Source: an uncultured bacterium
Lineage (GTDB): Bacteria > Muiribacteriota > Ozemobacteria > Ozemobacterales > Ozemobacteraceae
DNA: 64,000 nt
Direction of reading: 5' to 3'
NCBI GenBank assembly: GCA_937949615.1
Contig: CALEDQ010000014.1
Span: forward strand, 1-64,000
The first letter of the stretch is position 1, and every line of letters begins with the position of its first letter. This document shows positions 50,671 to 58,320 of the stretch, piece by piece. A program made the translations under genes and the position numbers. The notes below the pieces were generated by a model. It saw nothing but the letters and a program-made list of their open reading frames with translations. It was not told the origin of the DNA and made no database searches.

Positions 50671-51174
50671 ATGTTAAAAATATGTTCATTAAAAAACATT
50701 GATAAATCAGGGCCGGTGAAGAGGCCAGAATTATCGCGCCGGAATTGCGGTTCCGGCAGCAGAGGCTTTTCATTTGTCGAGATTTCCTTTGCGATAATCT
50801 GCCTCGGGTTTCTTATTTCACCGATTTTCCGCATGCTTAACCAGAGCAGCAGCGGTACCGTGCAGAACCGCAACGACATTCTCGCGCAGCAGCACGCGAC
50901 AAACCTGCTCGCTTACGCTTACTCGCTTCCCTATGATCACCCTTTTCTTACCCCGGGGCCGGCCCGCGCCGTTAAAAATCTCGAAGTGCCCGCCAATGGC
51001 ACTGTGTGCGATATCAGTGTCACCGAAGACGTTTATCTGCGCACCATTGAGGTTTTCGAGCAGGCACCGGTCAACTGGCCGCATGCCTATAAAATTCTGA
51101 CCGTTCGCGTCAAATGGAAAGAGGCCAGCGAATCTGCGCGCGAAATCAAGATCGCCGGGCTGGTGACAAAATGA
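50671..51174 (+). CDS. Type IV prepilin-like protein (PilV-like)
   Basis: This 167-residue protein has an N-terminal prepilin signature after a longer leader: RGFSFVEISFAIICLGFLI (Gly-Phe-Ser-Phe-Val-Glu cleavage and methylation site, with the essential Glu at +5). The globular part (about 60-165) is not recognised. The leader of about 30 residues is unusually long for a type IV prepilin. The frame could start 3 codons earlier at a TTG; I take the ATG at 50671. The stop overlaps the next start (ATGA). Confidence 0.8.
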   Translation: MLKICSLKNIDKSGPVKRPELSRRNCGSGSRGFSFVEISFAIICLGFLISPIFRMLNQSSSGTVQNRNDILAQQHATNLLAYAYSLPYDHPFLTPGPARAVKNLEVPANGTVCDISVTEDVYLRTIEVFEQAPVNWPHAYKILTVRVKWKEASESAREIKIAGLVTK

Positions 51175-51701
51175 GTCAGAACAAACGTCGCGGTATAACT
51201 CTTGTCGAGATCAGCATCGCTTCGTTCATTATCACGCTTTTAATCGGCAGCGTAATTCACCTTTTCAACGCCGGGGTGCGCGGCTCGACGAAGGGCATGG
51301 CGCATCTGACCAACATGGAAGCCACTGCGGTGCTGATGTCGCAGATTGAATATGACCTGTTGCGCGCTTTTCAGGTTGAAGACCCGGCGCCTGGTGTCTC
51401 TGACAAGGTGGCCCGCTGGAAAATTCTCACACCCGACGGCGAAGGCAGAATAATTTACAACCTGCTGCCGGAAGGCATCGAACGCAAACTCGACGCCCCC
51501 GCTGGTGAGCAGAAATATCTTTACTGCAAAGGTCTTGCCGTTAAACTGTCATTCAGGCACGTAACCTTTGCCGGTGGCCCAGCTTTGCCGGAAAAGGCCG
51601 GCATGTGGGTCGAGCTCTCGGTTGCTACCCCGAAAAAGAACGGCAACACCGAAGAATTTAAAATGAAGCGCCTGATTATCTGCCGCAGTCTTGATATATA
51701 A
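51171..51701 (+). CDS. Type IV prepilin-like protein (PilW-like)
   Basis: This 176-residue protein has a short basic leader and the signature RRGITLVEISIASFIITLLIG, with Glu at +5 of the mature pilin. The start overlaps the upstream stop by four bases, so the two are coupled. The rest (about 35-176) is strand-rich. It would be processed by prepilin peptidase and incorporated into a type IV pilus or type II secretion pseudopilus. No assembly ATPase, secretin or peptidase lies in the window. Confidence 0.82.
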   Translation: MSQNKRRGITLVEISIASFIITLLIGSVIHLFNAGVRGSTKGMAHLTNMEATAVLMSQIEYDLLRAFQVEDPAPGVSDKVARWKILTPDGEGRIIYNLLPEGIERKLDAPAGEQKYLYCKGLAVKLSFRHVTFAGGPALPEKAGMWVELSVATPKKNGNTEEFKMKRLIICRSLDI

Positions 51702-51819
51702 GAGGACATTGAATTTTTCTGCCGATTTGTCCGGCGCGGCCTATCAGCCTGGTTAAATGGGCTTTTGCATGACTTTTTATGAAGTGTTGGTCGTGGGGGC
51801 AAAAAACGGCAGAATACTG

Positions 51820-51825
51820 TATAAT
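51820..51825 (+). promoter_or_regulatory. -10 element of the ankyrin gene
   Basis: A perfect TATAAT within TGTATAATTAAA, 30 nt before the start codon. No good -35 is seen. Confidence 0.5.
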
Positions 51826-51855
51826 TAAAAAAAGACAGTGACTCTGGAGGAACGT

Positions 51856-52995
51856 ATGCGCAGCAGGATTCTGATACTGACGGTCTGCTTTTTCTGTTGT
51901 TGCGTTTTCATGGTTTCCGGGCAGAGCGAGAGTTATCTCGATACGATATACCAGGCAAATGATTCTTCTGCTTTGGCTGGCGATGAAATGCCTGCATATT
52001 CTGATGATGATTACTACGGGGAAACGACTGCAACCGCATCCGGGAACGTGGCTTTTGTCGACACCATCACAATTCCTGGCGATGCTTCGGCAACAGTTGA
52101 AATTGCCAGTGACACAGAACGTCTGCAGAAGATCAACGGCATTCTTGACAGCCTGATGCGCATTCTAATGGGCAAAATTACAGGCGTTGCCATCAATATC
52201 AAAATAATAGACTGCGTAAAACTTCCACCTTCTGGCACAGCGACTTCTACCGCCACTTCTACCGCCACCGCTACTTCTACAGCGACTTCGACTTCTACAG
52301 CTACCGCCACCGACACTTCTACGGCGACCTCTACCTCTACCTCTACCTCTACCTCTACCTCTACCTCTACCTCTACTTCTACTTCTACCGATACTTCGAC
52401 TTCTACCGATACTTCGACTTCTACTGCGACTTCCACCGGTACTGGAACCACTGCTACTCCGGAAGAGATGAATGCCGCTATTGATGCCGGAAATGTCGCC
52501 GAAGTCAAACGGCTGATCGCTGCCGGAATAGATCTTGACTGGCGTGATTCCAGCGGCCGGACCTATTTGATGCGGGCTGTGAATTTCAAGATGAACGAAG
52601 TGGTTCAGACTCTGATCGACGGCGGCGCAAAACTCGATGCCCGCGACAGTATGAATATGACGGCACTTCATTACTGCGCAACGCAGAATAATGCCGGCGC
52701 AGTTTCTCTTCTGGTCCGCGCTGGCCTGAATGTTGACGTTAGAGGTTTTGACAGCCAGGCAGATGGTCCTTCAGAGTCTACTGCGCTGCATCTGGCTGCT
52801 CAGGCAAATAGCCTGGAGGCCGCCGCTGCCTTGATTACTGCCGGGGCTGATGTTAATGCGCTTACCAACGTCAAAGACGGAACTTTTCGCCGTTCACCGC
52901 TTTTCTGGGCTGAAAAGAGTGGCAATACCGCAATTGCTGAACTTCTGAAGCAGAATGGAGCCGTAAAGTATCCTGAAGGTGCTACGAATAACTGA
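51856..52995 (+). CDS. Exported ankyrin-repeat protein with Ser-Thr repeat linker
   Basis: This 379-residue protein starts at an ATG 5 nt after GGAGG. It has a signal peptide (about 1-23, ending VSG), an acidic N-terminal region and a linker of nearly pure Ser/Thr/Ala (about 125-200). About four ankyrin repeats follow (about 200-375: 'AAIDAGNVAEVKRLIAAGID', 'SGRTYLMRAVNFKMNEVV', 'NMTALHYCATQNNAGAVSLLVRAG', 'STALHLAAQANSLEAAAAL'). Ankyrins bind proteins. The linker is encoded by repeats including eight tandem copies of a 6-bp unit, so its length can vary without breaking the frame. It stands alone with its own -10 element. Confidence 0.85.
   Translation: MRSRILILTVCFFCCCVFMVSGQSESYLDTIYQANDSSALAGDEMPAYSDDDYYGETTATASGNVAFVDTITIPGDASATVEIASDTERLQKINGILDSLMRILMGKITGVAINIKIIDCVKLPPSGTATSTATSTATATSTATSTSTATATDTSTATSTSTSTSTSTSTSTSTSTSTDTSTSTDTSTSTATSTGTGTTATPEEMNAAIDAGNVAEVKRLIAAGIDLDWRDSSGRTYLMRAVNFKMNEVVQTLIDGGAKLDARDSMNMTALHYCATQNNAGAVSLLVRAGLNVDVRGFDSQADGPSESTALHLAAQANSLEAAAALITAGADVNALTNVKDGTFRRSPLFWAEKSGNTAIAELLKQNGAVKYPEGATNN
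52327..52374 (+). repeat. Hexanucleotide tandem repeat ACCTCT x 8
   Basis: Eight perfect copies of ACCTCT lie in the Ser-Thr linker, with degenerate ACTTCT-type copies on both sides (about 52225-52440). Slippage would add or remove Thr-Ser pairs in frame. Confidence 0.9.
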
Positions 52996-53043
52996 TTTTT
53001 TCTCTGGCTGCAAAATGTCGTAAAAAGAGCCGGATTTGAAGAC

Positions 53044-53622
53044 TCAGGCGGCTTCGCGGTAGTGCAGGTGAAAGTAGACGATTTCGAGGGCTTTTTTTAT
53101 GGCGTCATTGATCGGCATAAACTGGTTGCCGAGCGTCGGATCGATGGCGGCAAGCTGGCGGTAATAACTGGCCATGACCGGAACCCGGCCGCCGCGGGCG
53201 ACAAATTCGCCAGCTCTGACAACTTTTTCCGGCTGCTTCTGCTTGAGAATGCGACAGGCGCCGTAAACCGGGTGCCCGTTTTTATCGGTCGTGGCAGCGA
53301 AGCCAAATAATCTGCAGATAAAGCCGCGAGCCGGGTAGATGCTACAGCCCCAGCTGTTGTCGATCAGCTTCGCAAAAATGCACTGGCGGTTTTCATTCTT
53401 TTCGAGATGGTCAAACCACTGATTCAGCTGCCCTAGTTTGTAGGCATGCCAGGCAAAAGGCAGAAATTCAAGCGGTGTGGCGTTGATGTCGTGGTAGCGG
53501 CAGCATTCGGCGCAGTGCTTTTCGCAATCGATGCCGGCACTCAGTTTGAACATTCTTGTGTCTTTATCAATGGACTTCTGCAGGCTTTCGATCTTCTGAA
53601 CCTTGTGGTAGAGTGTTATCAT
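53044..53622 (-). CDS. YkgJ-family cysteine-cluster protein
   Basis: This 192-residue protein has the CxxxCxxCC motif of the YkgJ/zinc- or iron-chelating family (Cys 33, 37, 40 and 41 in CEKHCAECC), followed by CIFAKL, WGCSIYPARGFICRLFGF and CRIL, the rest of the family's Cys pattern. The start at 53622 follows AGAGGAAG at short spacing; upstream in-frame residues look unlike the family. Members are thought to bind an iron-sulfur or zinc site. It is divergent from the ferritin-like gene, so both may respond to iron. That is inference. Confidence 0.85.
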   Translation of the reverse strand: MITLYHKVQKIESLQKSIDKDTRMFKLSAGIDCEKHCAECCRYHDINATPLEFLPFAWHAYKLGQLNQWFDHLEKNENRQCIFAKLIDNSWGCSIYPARGFICRLFGFAATTDKNGHPVYGACRILKQKQPEKVVRAGEFVARGGRVPVMASYYRQLAAIDPTLGNQFMPINDAIKKALEIVYFHLHYREAA

Positions 53623-53714
53623 CTGCTTCCTCTGCTGATGCTGAATGCAGCGGGAATTTACTGCAGAGCGGGAAATCTTGTCGATGCTGATTCTCAGTGA
53701 TTTTGTGGCGATTT

Positions 53715-53743
53715 TTGGCAAAATTGGAAAAAAAGATTATAAT
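53715..53743 (+). promoter_or_regulatory. Promoter of the ferritin-like gene
   Basis: TTGGCA (53715-53720), a 17-bp spacer and TATAAT (53738-53743) form a near-perfect housekeeping promoter. Confidence 0.85.
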
Positions 53744-53766
53744 TTTTCTGCTGCAGCGGAGGCTTT

Positions 53767-54264
53767 ATGGAAATTTTAAAGATTGTCGAGCTCTTACGTC
53801 AGAACGAACTTCTTGTCGCGGATCTGTATCGTGAATGTGCCCGCCTTTTTCCTGATTTTAAAAGCGATTTTGAAGATTTCGTCGCTGAAGAAGAAGCTCA
53901 TGCCGGCGTATTTGCGAGAATTCTCGATGATATCGCCGATTTTCCGCAGAACTGGCGCCCTGGTAAAATCAGCGCCAGAACTCTAGAAGTCGTTCAACAG
54001 CAGATCAAAGAAGCCCTGGCCGAGGTCAGAGAGGGGCGGGTTGCGCCGCGTTATGCCATTACCGCCCTGCGCAATTTCGAGCAGGGAATGGGTGAACGTG
54101 CTGCTGAAAAGCTTATTGAAACGGCTTCTGAGCATTTCAAGTCTGAAGTGGCCTGCATAAGACATGGCTTTGTCAATCACCTCGACCGTCTGCAGAAACT
54201 TGAAAAGAAAATTTTTCCCGGCAGCAACAAAGACGAGCTTTTTAAATTCGGAACAGGCAGGTAA
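53767..54264 (+). CDS. Ferritin-like/rubrerythrin-type protein
   Basis: This 165-residue four-helix protein carries diiron-type motifs: Glu 14 in helix 1, EEEAH (41-45, an ExxH) in helix 2, then a second pair in FEQGMGE and SEHFKSEVACIRHGF. This resembles rubrerythrin-type or ferritin-like proteins lacking the rubredoxin domain. The role is likely peroxide reduction or iron storage; rubredoxin at 26125-26283 is a possible electron donor, as inferred from family pairings. The gene follows its own promoter and is followed 8 nt later by the small zinc-ribbon gene. Confidence 0.78.
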   Translation: MEILKIVELLRQNELLVADLYRECARLFPDFKSDFEDFVAEEEAHAGVFARILDDIADFPQNWRPGKISARTLEVVQQQIKEALAEVREGRVAPRYAITALRNFEQGMGERAAEKLIETASEHFKSEVACIRHGFVNHLDRLQKLEKKIFPGSNKDELFKFGTGR

Positions 54265-54272
54265 ACAGCAGC

Positions 54273-54644
54273 ATGGCCGTTAAACGCGAACCTTACGAAG
54301 CATGGGAAGACAAATTCATCGCCCTCTGTGAAGAAAAGCTCGAAGAAGAGCCAATCTACCCATACGAGCATCTCTGGCGCAAGGATTTAAATGTGCAACA
54401 GGCTTTTGAGGCCTATCTTCAGGAAAACCCGGATTATGCTGAAAAATTTCAGGAGCTGGTTGAAGATACCGCCTCGCCGGCTGAGAATGCCGCGTTTCTC
54501 GAAATGGCCCGCAAGCTCGAAGCACAGCGCAAGCAGAAGGAACTCGAAGAAAAGCTTGAAAGTAAAATGAGTAAATTCTGCCCCGACTGCGCGCGTGTAC
54601 TCGGCACTAAAAAACAGTGTAAATGCGGCTATCGTCGCAAATAA
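54273..54644 (+). CDS. Charged helical protein with C-terminal zinc ribbon
   Basis: This 123-residue protein is rich in Glu and Lys and predicted helical over about 1-95. It ends in a compact zinc-ribbon (CPDC, then CKCG with basic residues YRRK). No family is recognised. It lies 8 nt after the ferritin-like gene and ends at a small palindrome (54645-54661, AGCTCTTA / TAAGAGCT) shared with the convergent gene. Metal or nucleic-acid binding is plausible. Confidence 0.65.
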   Translation: MAVKREPYEAWEDKFIALCEEKLEEEPIYPYEHLWRKDLNVQQAFEAYLQENPDYAEKFQELVEDTASPAENAAFLEMARKLEAQRKQKELEEKLESKMSKFCPDCARVLGTKKQCKCGYRRK

Positions 54645-54660
54645 AGCTCTTATTAAGAGC

Positions 54661-57009
54661 TCAGTCGTCTGAACGGTCGAGGTTTTCGGCGTCTTCTTTG
54701 AGTTTGATCTGCTGCATTTCAGCATTCAGTCTGGCAATGTTGGCCCGCCGCTGATTTTCCTGTTCCTCGTTGAATTTTCTTACCTTTTCGGCCTTGATGG
54801 CCCGCTGCAGGTCTGCCTTTGAATAACCGAGATGCTGTGCCAGAATTTCGAGCTCGCGTTCCTCTGACTGGGTCAGAATGTCGTCGGCAAGGGCCATGCG
54901 TGTTGCTGACAGCAGCAGGTTCCAGGCTTCTTTGTTGTTGGCCGGTGCCGGAATATAAATTTCGCCCTGTTTCAGATTCCAGATAATTGAATTAAGGTCT
55001 GATTCGCTGATCCCGTAGGTCTCTGCGATCTTTTCCAGCAGGTTCAGTTCTGATACTTCGGTTTTACCATCGGCAAGCAGCAGGTGGGCCATGATCGTCA
55101 CCACATCGCGCGCCGAACGTACCGAATCGTCTTCTTCTTCGATCTTTTCGGTGCGACGGTGTTCGAGCATGTTGAGATATTCGGTGTCGGCTTCAGAGGT
55201 TACCCGCTCAAGAACCCAGCTGTTGCTGCCTTCGTTCAGTATTGTATTGCAGTAGCTGCAGTTGACCGCAAAGGCTGACAGCAGTGGTCCGCCGCAGTTC
55301 GGGCAGTGGGCGCTGCTGAGGGTGTTCTGCAGACCGGTTTTTACGCCATTGCGTCGCCCGAGAACCAGCACTTCACGCACGACTTTGCTGATACGCCGGC
55401 CTTCGACGACTTTTCCGGTCACGTTGCGGGCCACCGGTACGCCGCTCCAGACGACGAGAACGTAAAGTTTGTTCCAGTGCGGATTGAATTTGAAGCCCTT
55501 GAGGCTGATCGAACCAAGAGCGACATTTTCAGTGAACATGCTGCCAATACCAGCAGTTTCGGTCTGAATGCCCTGATAGAATTCGCAGTAGGCCTCGGTT
55601 GAAAATCGGCGCACCGGGTCGACCGAGCGCTTGCGCTCTGCCTGCCGCAGCATCCAGAAAATGACGCCGCTGCGGTCATTGATCTGCTGAATATTGAAGT
55701 CGGGGTCGCCTTTTTTCATTGTCTGCCAGTCGGTAATCAGCGATGGCTCTGAATACTCCCATTCGCTGGCCTGGGTAATCTGCGAGAGAACCCAGTCATA
55801 ATGGCCTGATCTGATGTAAGAACCGCACGATTCGCAGATCGTCGCCTGGCCGATCTTGATTGGCGTGCCGCAGTTCGGGCAGGCACCTTCGAGCAGGCCG
55901 GGTTTCGCCAGAGTTTTTGCCGACGGGCGCCTGATGAATGTCCAGTATTCGCTGAACAGCCGGTTATCTTCGTTCTTTGCCAGGGTTTCGCCGGTGGTCA
56001 GATCGATCATTGCATCGGCCGAAGAGGCCCTGATAAAAACATGAATGACGTCGAAGCTGTTATCGCAGTTTACCTGCGCAATTCTCGCTTCGTAAATGGT
56101 CATGTTGTTGTGTCTGAATCTGATGCCGGCTTCTTTCTGCTCTTCAATCTGGCATTTAAACTGCTCAAACAGTGCATCTGAGACAAGATGCTGAACGGTG
56201 TCGATTTTCTGGTCATACCAGGAGCTCTGAACTTTCCAGAATACTTTCTCGACGCGCTTTACGAATGAGTCTGAGGCAAAATTGGCATCGCGTTTCTTTA
56301 TGCCGGTCAGTGCCTGCGACATTTTGCCGGCATTCTGCAGCTGCAGCAGTTTCATGTCGGCAACACCGGTGCCGGTCATATTGCGGCGCGGTGATGTGCC
56401 GGTGAAATCCTGCCAGGCTTCCTGCATCCGCAGCGGAAAAGCTTCGACTTCTGGTCGTATCGTTTCCCACCAGTCGAGTTTATCGTCTTTGCGTGCTTTC
56501 ATGGCCTGCTTCTGCTTGTGACTGAGGTTGAGCCCCATGTTGGCGTTTTCGTGTGAAAATCTGGTCTGTACACTGCCGGTCAGGCGAATTGCCAGTATCT
56601 GGCAGGTTGGCGCGAGAAGAATGAGAATTGCCGGCCGGCCGAGGGCTTTCCAGCTCATTGCGATCAGAGCCGCCCCGATCAGGGTTAATTGCCAGAACTC
56701 GATCTGGCGCTTCTGCCAGAGCATCGCCGGCCAGAAAAAGAGAAACATGACGACCGGCGCTTCGATTGGCGCCACAAACAGATAAAAAAAGCAGAACAGC
56801 AGCGAACTGGCGTAAACGACCGCAAGTGCCGCCGTGAATGCTTCGAGGCGCAGCAACATACCGATAATAGCAATTGTACCGATAAGATAAAAGGTATCGG
56901 CGCTGCCGATGTCATTTTCAGGGATTCCCTGAACCTGCCAGGCCAGAAGTCCGGCCAGCAGCACCATCGCCCCCACCATTGTCAGAAACCGCTCTTTGGT
57001 AATTTCCAT
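54661..57009 (-). CDS. Membrane protein with Tim44-like, zinc-ribbon and TerB-like domains
   Basis: This 782-residue protein has several N-terminal helices (about 8-140) followed by a cytoplasmic array. A Tim44-like cavity domain (about 245-360), a zinc ribbon (CPNC...CESC at about 377-397), a second Tim44-like domain (about 435-560) and a second ribbon (CPNC...CSYC at about 570-590) lead to a TerB-like all-helical domain (about 625-745: 'VVTIMAHLLLADGKTEVSELNLLEKIAE'). The C terminus is a charged coiled coil. The ATG at 57009 is preferred to a TTG 16 codons upstream. Tim44 folds bind peptides or lipids; TerB binds metal. Function is unknown. Confidence 0.8.
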   Translation of the reverse strand: MEITKERFLTMVGAMVLLAGLLAWQVQGIPENDIGSADTFYLIGTIAIIGMLLRLEAFTAALAVVYASSLLFCFFYLFVAPIEAPVVMFLFFWPAMLWQKRQIEFWQLTLIGAALIAMSWKALGRPAILILLAPTCQILAIRLTGSVQTRFSHENANMGLNLSHKQKQAMKARKDDKLDWWETIRPEVEAFPLRMQEAWQDFTGTSPRRNMTGTGVADMKLLQLQNAGKMSQALTGIKKRDANFASDSFVKRVEKVFWKVQSSWYDQKIDTVQHLVSDALFEQFKCQIEEQKEAGIRFRHNNMTIYEARIAQVNCDNSFDVIHVFIRASSADAMIDLTTGETLAKNEDNRLFSEYWTFIRRPSAKTLAKPGLLEGACPNCGTPIKIGQATICESCGSYIRSGHYDWVLSQITQASEWEYSEPSLITDWQTMKKGDPDFNIQQINDRSGVIFWMLRQAERKRSVDPVRRFSTEAYCEFYQGIQTETAGIGSMFTENVALGSISLKGFKFNPHWNKLYVLVVWSGVPVARNVTGKVVEGRRISKVVREVLVLGRRNGVKTGLQNTLSSAHCPNCGGPLLSAFAVNCSYCNTILNEGSNSWVLERVTSEADTEYLNMLEHRRTEKIEEEDDSVRSARDVVTIMAHLLLADGKTEVSELNLLEKIAETYGISESDLNSIIWNLKQGEIYIPAPANNKEAWNLLLSATRMALADDILTQSEERELEILAQHLGYSKADLQRAIKAEKVRKFNEEQENQRRANIARLNAEMQQIKLKEDAENLDRSDD

Positions 57010-57225
57010 AATGTTTTTCTTTGCCTTAATTCTAATGAATATGTGGAAATTACTCAACCGGCTGAAATTCTGCAGAGGAAATCTGCATAATCAGCAGTTG
57101 TCTGGTGCCTTTTGAGAAAATGTAATCCTGCTTTACAAATGTTTACGAAAAAATTCCTGCTGAATCTGCATTGTAAATCCGACATATTTAGTATTACCAG
57201 TAGTGAATCTGTTCGGAGGAATTAC

Positions 57226-57936
57226 ATGAAGACTGGCGGTTTAATGCTTGCTCTGTTGCTGCAGATGATATTTCTCGTGCCCGCCTTCGCGGAAACCTCA
57301 GATTTTGAAGCCGGCAAGGCTGCAGGGGCAGCTGAAAATTTCCCGCTTAAAGAATCTAAGGCTGATTCTGAAAACATTTTCAATGATCGAGCAAAAAACG
57401 ATCGCGGTTGGAAAATCAAGCCGGGTCTGGCATTTCACTGGAAAAGGCGCGGCATTGACTGGAGTGCCGGCCCGAGACTGGGTGTTTCAAAAAAGGTTTC
57501 AGAGAATGGCCGTCTTTCTTTGAATTTTTCGTTTTTGCCGCTGCGATACTCAGAACTGAGTTCTGGCAGCAGGGTTGACTATACCCGTTTTGATATTGGC
57601 TACCGACATTTTCTTAACAGAAAACTTTATGTTGGTGCTGGTTTTGGGGTTCATCGTTTCAGCCCTTCAGAAGATTTTTCTGGAGAAGTAGCTCTTAGAA
57701 ACGGCAAGTCTGAAGCAGATACTATCAATACGGCTTCTATTTCTGTCGGTCATCAGGTTTTCAAGGTTGCCTGGAGTTTTCGTGGCCGAAAAGTTGTCTG
57801 GCCATTTTTTGTTGAAGCGTCCTGGCAGGAGGCTGAAAACTATCAATATGGCGCCGATCTTGGCACAGCCGGCACCGAATTCAAGATTAAATCAGGGTTT
57901 TCGCTGAAGCTGCGCCCTTTGAGCCGCAAATTCTGA
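57226..57936 (+). CDS. Small outer-membrane beta-barrel-like protein
   Basis: This 236-residue protein starts at an ATG 6 nt after GGAGG. It has a signal peptide (about 1-22, VPAFA-E). The mature protein alternates charged and aromatic residues in strands of 8-12 (such as GLAFHWKRRGIDWSAGPRLGV) and ends in Arg-Lys-Phe. This pattern fits a small eight-stranded barrel of the OmpA/OmpW class. It stands alone before a long gene-free stretch leading to deaD. An earlier in-frame start 38 codons upstream is rejected because it would displace the signal peptide. Confidence 0.72.
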   Translation: MKTGGLMLALLLQMIFLVPAFAETSDFEAGKAAGAAENFPLKESKADSENIFNDRAKNDRGWKIKPGLAFHWKRRGIDWSAGPRLGVSKKVSENGRLSLNFSFLPLRYSELSSGSRVDYTRFDIGYRHFLNRKLYVGAGFGVHRFSPSEDFSGEVALRNGKSEADTINTASISVGHQVFKVAWSFRGRKVVWPFFVEASWQEAENYQYGADLGTAGTEFKIKSGFSLKLRPLSRKF

Positions 57937-58320
57937 AATTTCATTTTTTTTAGCCTCTGCAGCCATTTTTCACGGCATGCAAAAAAAAGATTAAAGATAG
58001 CTGGCGCTTTTGTCAGATTTATGATATCCTAGTGTGTACCCTTTGCGTATGCCCGTGGGGTTGGGCGAAAATGCACAGGGTTTTCTGCCGGTCAGGTGAC
58101 CGGTTTCCGCGCCGATTTATGCGGCCTGTGCGTGAAAATACCAGTATCGTTCAGCTGGGGCATCTGCACCGATTCAACAGACGCTATCGATTGTCTCTGG
58201 CGTAAAGCATGATTGCTTGTCGCGGCGGCTTCTGTGTCTGTAAAACTATCAGTAGCAGTGATCGGGTTATTCGCTGATTGGTTTTTTCGGCTCTTATCAA
58301 TGCAAAGGAACACACTTTAA
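57937..58320 (+). promoter_or_regulatory. Long deaD leader region
   Basis: About 380 nt separate the beta-barrel gene from deaD. No frame is convincing. A palindrome CCGGTCA-GG-TGACCGG lies at 58088-58103, and a weak promoter candidate TTGTCA is at 58010-58015. Cold-shock helicase genes often have long structured leaders, so this is likely an mRNA leader; its precise start is not clear. Confidence 0.5.

Noticed and set aside
52014..52671. Minus-strand frames with Val-Glu or Arg-Ser repeats
   Set aside because: They are antisense translations of the Ser-Thr repeat of the ankyrin gene.
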